Shown here: positions 8,825 through 16,520 of the stretch, one piece after another
How positions within the stretch are numbered: position 1 is the stretch's first letter
How the letters are laid out: the number at the start of each line of letters is the position of its first letter
From: Mycobacterium adipatum
GTDB taxonomy: Bacteria; Actinomycetota; Actinomycetes; Mycobacteriales; Mycobacteriaceae
DNA length: 64,000 nucleotides
NCBI RefSeq assembly: GCF_001644575.1
Contig: NZ_CP015596.1
Coordinates: 868,001-932,000 of the forward strand
Reading direction: 5' to 3'
Translations under genes and position numbers: made by a program
The notes under the pieces: generated by a model
Told to the model about the DNA's origin: nothing
Seen by the model: the letters and a program-made list of their open reading frames with translations, nothing else
The model's database searches: none

Positions 8825-9243
8825 CATTCCGAATCGTCACCACTGTGACGCTGGTACTCGCCGTAGCTGCGGCCGTTGTGGGCTGCGGCCTCTTCGGTCG
8901 CGACAGCGAGACCGATGAGCGCGCCGTGCGCCCCGGCGAACCGAAACCCTCGCCATCAGGGCTCTATACCGCCTACGCCGAGGACGGCGCTCCTCAGAAC
9001 ACCGTGAAAACGTTGGTCGATGTCATCCGCGACAAAGACGGCAACGAGGTCTACCGCGACGATGCCGCCTACAGCACCCGCCACGGCGTGCTGTTCACCT
9101 GGCTATCGACAGAACCTAATCAGCTGTGGATCCTGTCCAGCGACGTAGGAACCTTCCACGTCGCGCCCGACAACGACGGCACCTGGACAAAACAGCACGC
9201 AACCAACGTTCCCCCGGAGATCAAAGATCTACGTGGATACTGA
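8821..9243 (+). CDS. Lipoprotein, candidate immunity or receptor partner of the putative toxin
   Basis: The 140-residue precursor has a hydrophobic signal (residues 5-21) ending in lipobox VVGC with C22. A serine/proline-rich spacer follows (PGEPKPSPSG), then a beta-rich domain of about 95 residues (HGVLFTWLSTEPNQLWIL). ATG 8821 lies inside the stop of the toxin-like gene, so synthesis is coupled. A membrane-anchored extracytoplasmic protein encoded directly after a secreted effector fits an immunity protein for a toxin acting outside the cytoplasm. It could instead help export or fold the effector. The family is not recognised. Confidence 0.65.
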   Translation: MTFRIVTTVTLVLAVAAAVVGCGLFGRDSETDERAVRPGEPKPSPSGLYTAYAEDGAPQNTVKTLVDVIRDKDGNEVYRDDAAYSTRHGVLFTWLSTEPNQLWILSSDVGTFHVAPDNDGTWTKQHATNVPPEIKDLRGY

Positions 9244-9653
9244 TCCCGAACGGGGGCGCACACCACCATCTCGCGCAGGCTGTCTATCGGCTAGGCACGC
9301 TGGCCGCCGCGTGCTTGCCTCGTGCGTCTGAGAACGGTCTCGGCGGATCACGTTCCGGCGTGAAGATGCCCAGCAACGCACCGTTCGCTGTGACCACGTC
9401 GCGACTGCTCGGGCAGACGGGGTCGTCCCCATTGCTAGTCCCGCCGCTGGCCGGGCAGACCCCTCGGTCGGCACACGGTTACCCGAGCGATGACGTCGTA
9501 TCTGCCCCCGACGTTCGTCGGCCCCGACGCTCAACTGGTGGGCATCGGAACACCGACCTCATCAGGCATTTCGATGCATACGAACGGTCAACAGCGGGTA
9601 ACCTCCCCGACATACTGTGATCTACAGTGGTGAACATCGCGATGCACGGGCAG
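9244..9653. other. Spacer with no recognisable gene
   Basis: About 410 bp separate the lipoprotein gene from the RNA and AbiF region. Open frames on both strands are arginine/proline-rich and lack ribosome sites or family features. A short inverted repeat CTGTGATCTACAG lies at 9615-9627. It may contain remnants or regulatory DNA for the defence module. Confidence 0.4.
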
Positions 9654-9682
9654 TTTTCATTGTCGCCAAAGTCGTGTAGGTT
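9654..9682 (+). promoter_or_regulatory. Candidate promoter of the small RNA
   Basis: TTTTCA (9654-9659) and TAGGTT (9677-9682) are separated by 17 bp and fit a mycobacterial SigA-type -35/-10 pair with a TANNNT -10. Transcription would begin near 9689, just before the structured RNA. It was identified by eye only. Confidence 0.4.
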
Positions 9683-9688
9683 GTAGTT

Positions 9689-9745
9689 AACAGACCCCGC
9701 CAGGGCTAGAGCGCAAGCTTCCCCAACCAGGCGGGGCTTTTTATT
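9689..9745 (+). ncRNA. abiF-type structured RNA with terminator
   Basis: A nested structure is visible. The outer stem is CCCCGCC (9695-9701) with GGCGGGG (9730-9736), an inner stem is GGG (9703-9705) with CCC (9721-9723), and the tip is AGC-GCAA-GCT (9710-9719) with a GNRA loop. A run of five T follows (9738-9742), so the outer stem doubles as an intrinsic terminator. It sits 17 bp before an AbiF-type gene. Small structured RNAs upstream of abiF genes are a known comparative-genomics motif (abiF RNA). The RNA probably acts as the partner or antitoxin of the HEPN protein. Ends are estimates. Confidence 0.7.
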
Positions 9746-9761
9746 GGCTAGTATCCCCGGA

Positions 9762-10670
9762 ATGGCCAAACCCGCACTGCCGATTGACAAGCAGATCGAG
9801 CTGCTGGTCCAACGAGGACTGCCCATCCCGCTGCCACCGGACGACGATTACGAGCAGCGCAAGGCCGAGTACCACGCAGCGGTACGCCTGCTGATCGACA
9901 ACAACTACTACCGACTCTCGGGTTACTGGAGATACTTCCAGGTCCGGCCCGGACACGGGGACAACCGGTTCACCGCCGGCGGCACCGTGGCACAGATCAC
10001 TGCGACCTACACTTTCGACCACGAACTTCGCTGCATCCTGATGGAGGGACTGTCGATCCTGGAAGTGACCTTCCGTTCGCGCTTTGCCTACTACATCGCA
10101 ATGCATATGCCGGTGGATAGCTATCTGGAACCGGCGTCCTACATCGACAGGCGAGACCGCTACGGCAACGTTCTTCGCGATTTGCTGATCGCCGACATCC
10201 ACGACGAACTCACCCGCTCAAAAGAGAAATTCGTGGCGCATCACACCGCAAAGAACGAGACGCCGCCGGTATGGGCAGCGGTGGAGGTGTTCAGCTTCGG
10301 AACACTGTCGAAGATGTATGGACTGCTCGATCAGCACACCGTGCGCACCGCCGTGTGCAAAACCTTCGGGTTTCCCCACTCCGGATTTACCGCATCACTC
10401 ATGAGATCGATGGTCGTCCTGCGCAACATCTGCGCTCACCACTCACGTGTATGGCATCGCGTTCCCGACGTCCCGCCACCAGTACTCAACAAATTCAAGC
10501 ACGTCGAGCCGCAGCTATATCAGACAGCCTCACCATGGGCATGGCTGGTGATGCTCGCCGACCTCGTCGACACCATCCGCAGGGACAAAACGTACTCGTC
10601 AAAGTTGTGGGCACACATCGACTCTCGGCCCGATCTCCGCGACGGGTACCAATATCCACGACACACCTGA
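9762..10670 (+). CDS. abiF: AbiF/AbiD-type abortive infection protein (Abi_2 family, HEPN)
   Basis: The 302-residue protein matches the Abi_2 family: N-terminal KPALPIDKQIELLVQRGL, then YYRLSGYWRYF (50-59), a central FDHELRCILMEGLSILEVTFRSRFAY region (85-110), and RNICAHHSRVWHR (221-233) with the HEPN RNase motif R-x4-H (R221, H226). It would be a toxin-like RNase that stops growth after phage infection. I chose ATG 9762 because homologs begin MAKPALS-like. TAGTAT (9749-9754) lies 7 nt before it, so the mRNA may be leaderless. The preceding structured RNA is the expected partner. Confidence 0.88.
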   Translation: MAKPALPIDKQIELLVQRGLPIPLPPDDDYEQRKAEYHAAVRLLIDNNYYRLSGYWRYFQVRPGHGDNRFTAGGTVAQITATYTFDHELRCILMEGLSILEVTFRSRFAYYIAMHMPVDSYLEPASYIDRRDRYGNVLRDLLIADIHDELTRSKEKFVAHHTAKNETPPVWAAVEVFSFGTLSKMYGLLDQHTVRTAVCKTFGFPHSGFTASLMRSMVVLRNICAHHSRVWHRVPDVPPPVLNKFKHVEPQLYQTASPWAWLVMLADLVDTIRRDKTYSSKLWAHIDSRPDLRDGYQYPRHT

Positions 10671-10696
10671 AACGTTCGGCAAGCGGAGGGTTCCCA

Positions 10697-10867
10697 GTGG
10701 AGTGTTTCTGGGGCGCAAGCAAAGCCGCACGAGAAGCGCGTCGATACGTGTCAATCGTCGCCGACCTGGCCAGCCGCTCGCTCGGTGGGCGCGTCCCCGG
10801 GCGAACTGGCGATCGACCGACGCTGGCTCAAATCCGAGAAGCCAACGGCACGCCGAACGACATCTAG
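10697..10867 (+). CDS. Possible small protein downstream of abiF
   Basis: GTG 10697 is preceded by GGAGGG with 6-nt spacing, a better ribosome site than most genes nearby, and opens a frame of 56 codons. The product is basic, with SKAAREARRYVSIVADL and a tail REANGTPNDI. It starts 26 bp after the abiF stop and would be co-transcribed. Its TAG overlaps the antiparallel TAG of the integrase gene on the shared CTAG palindrome. No family is recognised; it could be an accessory protein of the AbiF system or chance. Confidence 0.45.
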   Translation: MECFWGASKAAREARRYVSIVADLASRSLGGRVPGRTGDRPTLAQIREANGTPNDI

Positions 10868-12303
10868 ATGCGCCACGCTGGCTGGACGCGATTGATGTCG
10901 AGGCTGCGCGAGCCGGGGTTGCCGGGTGCGATGACGGCGTGATCGAGCACTGATTTGATGATGGCTTGTTGGCGGTCGATGTCGAGGTCGTCCCATTGGC
11001 CGCGCAGCACCTCGCCGCAGCCAGCCAGATCCACCACCGAGCTAGTGTCGGTAGCGTGCGCGATGTCGCGGCGAGCCTGGGCGATCCGCTCGGTGATGGG
11101 GTCGCGGGCGGCAATCCATTCCCGCGCAGACACCGCGCCGGCGGCATACAGTCCGGCAAGCTCATCCAAGCGGGCCTGGTCGGCTTCCAGCTGGGTCGCC
11201 AATGCGGCGACATCAGCATCCACACTGGACTTACCTGCCAATGCCTCCGCGAGCTGCGGGGAGTCCAACCGGGTCAACACAGCATCAGTGAGCAGTTCCT
11301 CGACCGGCGACGCCACCACCGTCAGACGGCCGCAGCCGCCGTGATCGGGGCCTTTCAAACACACGTAGCGGCGGACCCGGTTGTCTGGATTGCTGTGGCG
11401 TGCTTGGGAAAACAATCGATTCCCGCAGCGCCCGCAGCGCAACATGCCCGACAGAAGGTAGGTGCGTGGGGCGCGGGTTTTGGTCAGTGCCCGGGTCGCC
11501 ATGCGGGCCAAGATGCGGTCGCGTTCGGCCGGAGTGATGATCGCTGTCCAGGTCGCGGGGCCGATCACCTCGCCGTGGTGCTCGCGCAGGCCAGCGATAC
11601 GCCCGGAGGTAAGGATTTGGCGTACCGCGGAGGTCTGCCACGACTTCGCGACGGCCGGGGCAATGCCGGCATCGTTGAGCCAGATGGTCAATGACCGGAT
11701 CGAGGCGCCGGCCAGGTAGCGGTCGACCATCTCGCGAATGACCTTGGCCTCAGCGTCGCGCAGGGTGATCTTGTCGGACTCGTACCCGAATGGGCGTACC
11801 GAGCCGTGCGGCAGTCCTTGTTCGGCGTTCTGCAACAGCTTGCGACGCACGCGGGCGGATTTGCGCCCGGATTCTTTGGCAGCAAACGCGGCAAAGATGC
11901 GGGCCATGAACAGCCCGTCATCATTACCCAGGTCAATGTCGGCGGTCACGGTAGCGACATCGCGCACGCCCGACGATTCACACAGCGTCACGAATTCTTC
12001 CAGTTCGACTGGCCGGCGGTGCAGCCGATCGAGGTTGTACACGATCACCGCATCCCGGGCACCGGATGTCAGGTCGGCCAACATGCGGGCATACTCGCGG
12101 CGCGGCTTACCGGAGTAGGCCGAAACGTCGTTGTCGACATATTCATCGCCGATCGGCCAGCCCCGATCGGCGGCGAGCTTGCGGCAATCTTCCAACTGCC
12201 GCGCCACCCCGAGCCCGGTGCCCTCCACATCCGCCGAAATTCGGGCATAGATCGCCACTGACCGCACCCCGACGCGCTGACCTGGACTCTTTACCTTCGC
12301 CAT
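10864..12303 (-). CDS. int: Serine integrase, phiRv1-like large serine recombinase
   Basis: The 479-residue protein has an N-terminal resolvase domain with catalytic S23 in YARISAD and YNLDRLHRRP (89-98). A recombinase domain follows, then a zinc ribbon with C290, C293, C315 and C324, a coiled-coil stretch (about 355-415) and a C-terminal DINRVQPAW tail. This layout and several motifs resemble the phiRv1 integrase of M. tuberculosis, which also targets REP13E12 genes. It catalyses attP x attB recombination without host topology needs; excision would require a directionality factor. ATG 12303 is preceded by TAAACT and 6 nt, suggesting a leaderless mRNA. Confidence 0.93.
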   Translation of the reverse strand: MAKVKSPGQRVGVRSVAIYARISADVEGTGLGVARQLEDCRKLAADRGWPIGDEYVDNDVSAYSGKPRREYARMLADLTSGARDAVIVYNLDRLHRRPVELEEFVTLCESSGVRDVATVTADIDLGNDDGLFMARIFAAFAAKESGRKSARVRRKLLQNAEQGLPHGSVRPFGYESDKITLRDAEAKVIREMVDRYLAGASIRSLTIWLNDAGIAPAVAKSWQTSAVRQILTSGRIAGLREHHGEVIGPATWTAIITPAERDRILARMATRALTKTRAPRTYLLSGMLRCGRCGNRLFSQARHSNPDNRVRRYVCLKGPDHGGCGRLTVVASPVEELLTDAVLTRLDSPQLAEALAGKSSVDADVAALATQLEADQARLDELAGLYAAGAVSAREWIAARDPITERIAQARRDIAHATDTSSVVDLAGCGEVLRGQWDDLDIDRQQAIIKSVLDHAVIAPGNPGSRSLDINRVQPAWRI

Positions 12304-12345
12304 GAGGGTAGTTTACTAGCACCTAAGCTTCGACGGATGGGTGGG
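12304..12345. promoter_or_regulatory. int: attR junction with integrase promoter
   Basis: Coding similarity of the DUF222/HNH gene to its family runs up to the codons for HPSKLRC (through about 12,319) and then ends in TAG, so the crossover lies near 12,316-12,330. On the minus strand TAAACT (12,315-12,310) is a TANNNT -10 placed 6 nt before the integrase start, and its -35 region falls in host DNA. Recombination would therefore change the upstream half of the promoter. Confidence 0.55.
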
Positions 12346-13401
12346 GCCGGCGGGCCAGGCCACAGTGTGGTCGATATCGGTGTCCCAGGCCGGGACGTCG
12401 CAGCCGGGGAAGCGGCAGGTGAGATCGCGGCAACGGATGAATTCGGCGAGCCTGGCGGACGGGAAGCGGCCCTGCTCCAGGGTGACGGTGCCGGGGTCGA
12501 CCTCGCGCACGGTGGCGTGTTCGACGGCGGCCGCGAGGGCTTCGGCGTCGATCCGGTCGAGGCTGCCCGTCAGGGCGGTGGTGCCGGCACGGTCGGCGAT
12601 GAGGTGCACCACCAATTTCGCGGCGGGTGCGGTACCTGAGACGGTGAGCGGTTCGGCGGGGCAGTCGGACTGTCCGCACCGACACGACAGGGCTTTCCCG
12701 GCGAACACGGCGAAGAATGCATCCGAGCGCCGGGCGTCTTTGGACCGCGGGTCTGCGCGACACACACTGCCGGCCATGGCGTCCAGGACCGCATTCATCG
12801 CGGCCAGTGCGGCGACGTCGATGCGGCCCCAGATCTCGGCGGTGCCGTCGCCATTGGCGCACCCTCCGACCTCGCGGTCGCGACGGAGTTGTTCGCGGAT
12901 GCGCACCGCTTCGGGATCTTGCGCGGCGATGACTGCGTTGATCCGGGCCTCGATCTTCGGTTCGGACAGCCGTGCCCATTTCGGGGCTCTCTGCGCCAAC
13001 CGGTCATCGACACGTTCCAGCACGTCCCGATCGACGATCAGCTCGGTGCGGGACACGATGGCTGCGAGCATGCGGTAGTCCAACCAGCCGCTCTTCGCGG
13101 TGCGGAGGACCCGTGGAAGCTTCGTGTAGAGAGCGATTGCCATCTTGACCTGAGCGGCGGCCCGACAGCGGCTCACCCCTAGTGCGGTGGCCACTTCAGC
13201 CACCAGGCTGGTGTGCCCGTCGATGGCCCAGCACAATTTCTCGGTGTCATCCTCAGGAGCCCGGGCGTCATAGAGCTGCCCGATCGCAAACAGCCGACGG
13301 GCCCCGCAGGCGTTCTCCTCGCGGGCTTCGGCGCCGATGTTGTCGACCGCCAGGGCCGCGCGACGTTCCTCTTCTTCGTATGCCAAACCTTCGTCCACCA
13401 T
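12316..13401 (-). pseudogene. 13E12-family DUF222/HNH protein, truncated by element insertion
   Basis: The remaining 361 codons encode the DUF222 domain and the beginning of the HNH endonuclease motif (FPGCDVPAWDTDIDHTVAWPAGPTHPSKLRC region). In intact 13E12 proteins this continues with a CxxHH-type segment needed for zinc and catalysis; here a TAG follows the RC dipeptide at the element junction. The protein is thus likely inactive. I chose ATG 13401 (MVDEGLAYEEE) because an SOS-like box lies just upstream; a further in-frame start exists at 13461. This gene served as attB for the serine integrase. Confidence 0.85.
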
Positions 13402-13404
13402 GAT

Positions 13405-13420
13405 TCGAACACTAGTGCGA
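13405..13420. promoter_or_regulatory. LexA/SOS-like box of the 13E12 gene
   Basis: TCGAACACTAGTGCGA matches the mycobacterial LexA consensus TCGAAC-N4-GTTCGA with one mismatch. It lies 4 bp upstream of the chosen DUF222 start. Several 13E12-family genes of M. tuberculosis belong to the LexA regulon, so DNA damage control is likely here too. Confidence 0.6.
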
Positions 13421-13535
13421 TGTTCTGACGTGTTCTCGGTGGTGAGACGTGGTGGCGCCATCCCTGTCGATTAGCGCGACTAATCGAAAGACGGTGTGAG
13501 GGAGAGGTTTTAGTAGATCACCTAATCGACGAGGA

Positions 13536-14402
13536 CTACGTGCGTGCCGGTCCACCCCGGATGGTGAACGACCCGGCGTCATCGATGGCGTCGATCTCCG
13601 CGGCGAAGGCCTCCGCGGTCGGAGCCTCCAGATCCACCCCGGCGGTCTCGGCGATGAAGACCCGCGACACGTGCTTGCCGCCGACCCGGTAGATGTTGGC
13701 GGTCCGCTCGCAGCTCTCGTGCGCCAGGTAGACCACCACGGGGGTGACGTCCTCGGGATCGAGATCCTTCACCAACTCGGTCATCGTGTTCTCCGTCATC
13801 CGCGTCCTGGCGATGGGGGAGATGGCGTTGACCCGAATGTTGTTGCGCTGTCCCTCGATCGCCAGCACATTCATCAACCCGACCAGGCCGGTCTTGGCTG
13901 CCCCGTAGTTGGACTGGCCAAAGGTGCCGAACAGGCCGGACCCGGAGGTGGTCATGACGATGCGCCCGTAGTCCTGCTCGCGGAACACCGGCCACACCGC
14001 GCGGGTGACATTGAAGGCGCCGCGTAGATGCACATCGAGAACGGCATCCACCTGATCGGCGGTCATGTTCTTGAACGCGGCGTCCCGCAGGATGCCCGCA
14101 TTGTTGATCAGCACATCCACCCGGCCGAAGGCCTCGGTCGCGGTGCCGACGATGGCTTTGCCGCCCTCGTCGGTGGCCACCGAATCGGTATTCGCGATCG
14201 CCGAACCGCCGGCGGCGGTGATCTCGTCGACCACGGCCTGCGCCGCGGACGTCGCGGGACCGGTACCGTCCACCGCGGCACCGACATCGTTGACCACCAC
14301 ATGGGCACCGCGGCGGGCGAACTCAAGGGCATGGCAACGACCGAGACCGCCACCGGCACCGGTCACCACGACGACCCGGCCGTCAAAGCTCAACTCAGAC
14401 AA
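13536..14402 (-). CDS. SDR-family oxidoreductase (3-hydroxyacyl-CoA dehydrogenase-like)
   Basis: The 288-residue classical short-chain dehydrogenase has TGAGGGLG (14-21) for NAD(P) binding, an NNAG motif, a catalytic serine in MTTSGSG and the YxxxK pair in SNYGAAK. Its long N-terminal loop and VVNDVGA resemble the dehydrogenase half of peroxisomal multifunctional enzyme 2, so a 3-hydroxyacyl-CoA substrate is plausible. The start is TTG 14402, 4 bp after the aldehyde dehydrogenase stop, with AGGAG 9 nt upstream. It is the last gene of the TetR-ALDH-SDR operon. Confidence 0.85.
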   Translation of the reverse strand: MSELSFDGRVVVVTGAGGGLGRCHALEFARRGAHVVVNDVGAAVDGTGPATSAAQAVVDEITAAGGSAIANTDSVATDEGGKAIVGTATEAFGRVDVLINNAGILRDAAFKNMTADQVDAVLDVHLRGAFNVTRAVWPVFREQDYGRIVMTTSGSGLFGTFGQSNYGAAKTGLVGLMNVLAIEGQRNNIRVNAISPIARTRMTENTMTELVKDLDPEDVTPVVVYLAHESCERTANIYRVGGKHVSRVFIAETAGVDLEAPTAEAFAAEIDAIDDAGSFTIRGGPART

Positions 14403-14406
14403 AGTT

Positions 14407-15798
14407 TCACACTCCTGCCGCGACGGCGATCGACTTGGTATCGAGGTAGCCTTCCAGACCCTCGCGGCCGAGTTCACGGCCGTACCCACTGTCCTTGACA
14501 CCACCAAACGGTGCGAAGGGGTCCATCGTGTAGCCCTGGTTGACGCCGAAGGTCCCGGTCTTGACCTGGGCGGCGATGCCCAGCCCACGGTCGGTGTCCG
14601 CCGTCCACACCGAACCCGCCAGTCCGTACCCGGAATCGTTGGCCAGTGCCACGGCCTCCCGCTCGTCGCGGTAGCCGATCACCGTCAGGACCGGCCCGAA
14701 GATCTCCTCCTGCGCGATCCGCATCGAGTTCCGGGCATCGGTGAACAAGGTGGGACGCACGTAATAGCCGTGGTCGACTCCCTCGGGCCGCTCGGTACCG
14801 CCGACGACCACCCGCGCGCCCTCCTCCGTTCCGATCCGGATGTAGTCGAGCACCCGCTGCTGCTGACGCCGATTCACCAGCGGCCCGAGCTGGGTCTGCG
14901 GATCCGTCGGGTCGCCGACCGTGATCGCGGCGATCTCCGCGGCGAGGGCGTCGACGAACTGCTGCTGACGGGCGGCCGGCACGAGGATGCGGGTCAGCGC
15001 ATTGCAGATCTGGCCGCTGTTGGACAGGCTGGCCGAGCGCACCCCGGCCGCGACCGTGGCGGGGTCGGCATCGTCGAGGATGATGGCCGCCGACTTGCCG
15101 CCGAGTTCCAGGCTGACCTTGGTGAGGTTGGCCGCACACGCGGCGGCGACCGCTCTGCCGACCGCGGTGGACCCGGTGAAGGAAACCTTGTCGATCCCGG
15201 GATGGCCGACCAGGTGCGCGCCCACCGTGTGGTCGCCGGGCAGCACCGACACCACCCCGGGTGGCAGTCCCACCTCCTCGAACAGCTTCACCAGAAACAG
15301 CGCGTCCAACGAGGTTTCCGGCGCGGGCTTCGCGATGACGGCACAGCCTGCCAGCAGCGCGGGCACCAGCTTGGCCATGGTCAGGAACTGCGGCATGTTC
15401 CACGGCACGATCGCGGCCACCACACCGACGGGTTCCTTGCGGACGTGGATGTCGGCGCCGAAGAAGCCGGGCCGGACCTCCTGCCAGTCGTAACCCTGCG
15501 CGGTATCGCAGAATGCGCCGATCATCATCGCGGGCAGGCCGACCTGGGCGCGCTGCGCGAAGGTGATCGGCGCGCCGATCTCGGCCGTGATCAGCTGGGC
15601 GATCTCCTTGCCGTGCGCGCGATAGACGTCGGCGAACCGGCGCAGCACCTCGACACGCGCACCCGGGGCCATCCGCGGCCAGGGGCCAGTGTCGACGGCG
15701 GCGCGCGCCGCAGCCACGGCGGCGTCGATATCTGCGGGAGTTGAGCTCGGGACCTCGGCGAGCAGTTCCTCGGTGTGCGGAGAAACCAGTTCGAGCAC
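14407..15798 (-). CDS. Aldehyde dehydrogenase family protein
   Basis: The 463-residue NAD(P)-dependent aldehyde dehydrogenase has VPWN (oxyanion asparagine N134), FTGS in the cofactor loop, ELGGKS (E231) and catalytic C265 in NSGQICN. GTG 15798 has GAGGGGG 5 nt upstream; an in-frame TTG at 15819 has no ribosome site and follows a stop directly. The protein therefore lacks about 20 N-terminal residues usual in the family (the IDG-type first strand), so slight natural shortening or loss of the true start is possible. It probably oxidises an aldehyde made in the same pathway as the SDR. Confidence 0.88.
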   Translation of the reverse strand: MLELVSPHTEELLAEVPSSTPADIDAAVAAARAAVDTGPWPRMAPGARVEVLRRFADVYRAHGKEIAQLITAEIGAPITFAQRAQVGLPAMMIGAFCDTAQGYDWQEVRPGFFGADIHVRKEPVGVVAAIVPWNMPQFLTMAKLVPALLAGCAVIAKPAPETSLDALFLVKLFEEVGLPPGVVSVLPGDHTVGAHLVGHPGIDKVSFTGSTAVGRAVAAACAANLTKVSLELGGKSAAIILDDADPATVAAGVRSASLSNSGQICNALTRILVPAARQQQFVDALAAEIAAITVGDPTDPQTQLGPLVNRRQQQRVLDYIRIGTEEGARVVVGGTERPEGVDHGYYVRPTLFTDARNSMRIAQEEIFGPVLTVIGYRDEREAVALANDSGYGLAGSVWTADTDRGLGIAAQVKTGTFGVNQGYTMDPFAPFGGVKDSGYGRELGREGLEGYLDTKSIAVAAGV

Positions 15799-15849
15799 GC
15801 CAGCCCCCTCGGGTATCAACTACTTGGCATTGACGGCCCCGAGCATACG

Positions 15850-16452
15850 TCAGTCCAATTTGATGGCCGACATGTACATCTCCACGATGGGCCGGTAGAG
15901 GTCGACGTCGTCGAGTTGGCTGCCGAGGATCACCGAGTCGCTGGTCGCGACGAGCACCTGGGCGAACGTGAGCGGGGGAATGAGCAATGTCGCGCCGAGG
16001 CGTTCCATCCCCTGGCTGATGAATCCACTCAGTGCCTCGACGACTTCGGAACGCTTGCCGGCCACCCGCTCGCGCGCCTCGGGGTTGCGCAACAGGTAGA
16101 GGGTGAACTCGTGCCCCAGCGCGGCGTGCTCGGCGCCACGGTCCAGGCTGAGCTGCCGCCACCGGGCCGCGATGGCATCGAGTTCGCGGGCTCCGACCTC
16201 GGTCGCCGAGGACAGCACCTCGGCGAAGTTGTCGAAGTAGCGCCGCCAGTACCGATCGCTGACCGCGAAGAACAGGTCTTCCTTGGTGGCGAAGTGCTTG
16301 TAGATCGCACCCTTGGTGTAGCCGGCGGCCCTGGCGATGTCGTCCAGGCTGGCCGGCGCGAAACCCTTGTCGGCGAATACTTCTTCGGCGGCGTCGAGGA
16401 GTAGCGAACGGGTGCGCTCGAGGCGTCTTTCCCGCGTCCACTGCTCGACCAT
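15850..16452 (-). CDS. TetR-family transcriptional regulator
   Basis: The 200-residue protein has a TetR helix-turn-helix at about residues 28-60 (SLDDIARAAGYTKGAIYKHFATKEDLF) and a helical ligand domain. It is the first gene of the minus-strand ALDH-SDR operon and diverges from the AveC-NorQ-NorD operon. The palindromes at 16480-16512 between them are the likely operator, so it probably represses both directions until an inducer binds. The inducer is unknown. Confidence 0.9.
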   Translation of the reverse strand: MVEQWTRERRLERTRSLLLDAAEEVFADKGFAPASLDDIARAAGYTKGAIYKHFATKEDLFFAVSDRYWRRYFDNFAEVLSSATEVGARELDAIAARWRQLSLDRGAEHAALGHEFTLYLLRNPEARERVAGKRSEVVEALSGFISQGMERLGATLLIPPLTFAQVLVATSDSVILGSQLDDVDLYRPIVEMYMSAIKLD

Positions 16453-16479
16453 CGGCCCAGTGTGACACAGAATCCAAGA

Positions 16480-16512
16480 AACTCTTGAGTTACTCAGATA
16501 CTCATGAGTATC
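16480..16512. promoter_or_regulatory. Palindromic TetR operator overlapping the aveC-like promoter
   Basis: GATACTCATGAGTATC (16497-16512) is a perfect 16-bp palindrome. It is preceded by TGAGTTACTCA (16486-16496) and the overlapping AACTC-TT-GAGTT (16480-16491), giving an array of GAGT/ACTC half-sites. TATCTT (16509-16514), the probable -10 of the leaderless AveC-like gene, overlaps the palindrome, so binding would block that promoter. Confidence 0.7.
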
Positions 16513-16520
16513 TTCATTGG

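Larger units (their letters stand above)
1..12320. mobile_element. Integrated AICE-like element, right part (left end outside window)
   Basis: This stretch combines the parts that define actinomycete integrative and conjugative elements: an SCO3933-type regulator, an FtsK/TraSA-like single-protein DNA translocase, a RepSA-like rolling-circle initiator and an integrase, with unrelated cargo between. The right boundary is seen directly, because the serine integrase gene is followed within about 15 bp by a 13E12 DUF222/HNH gene that stops in the middle of its HNH motif. The missing 3' part of that gene is not found in the window, so the left junction must lie before position 1. Unlike pSAM2, which uses a tyrosine integrase and a tRNA site, this element uses a serine integrase and a protein gene. 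The exact right border (about 12,316-12,330) is inferred. Confidence 0.8.

Noticed and set aside
14065..15744. 559-codon plus-strand open frame
   Set aside because: Antisense shadow of the aldehyde dehydrogenase; composition His/Arg/Gly-rich and no family features.
16485..16520. Upstream TTG start for the AveC-like gene
   Set aside because: It would place the palindromic operator and -10 inside the gene; GTG 16521 fits a leaderless start.
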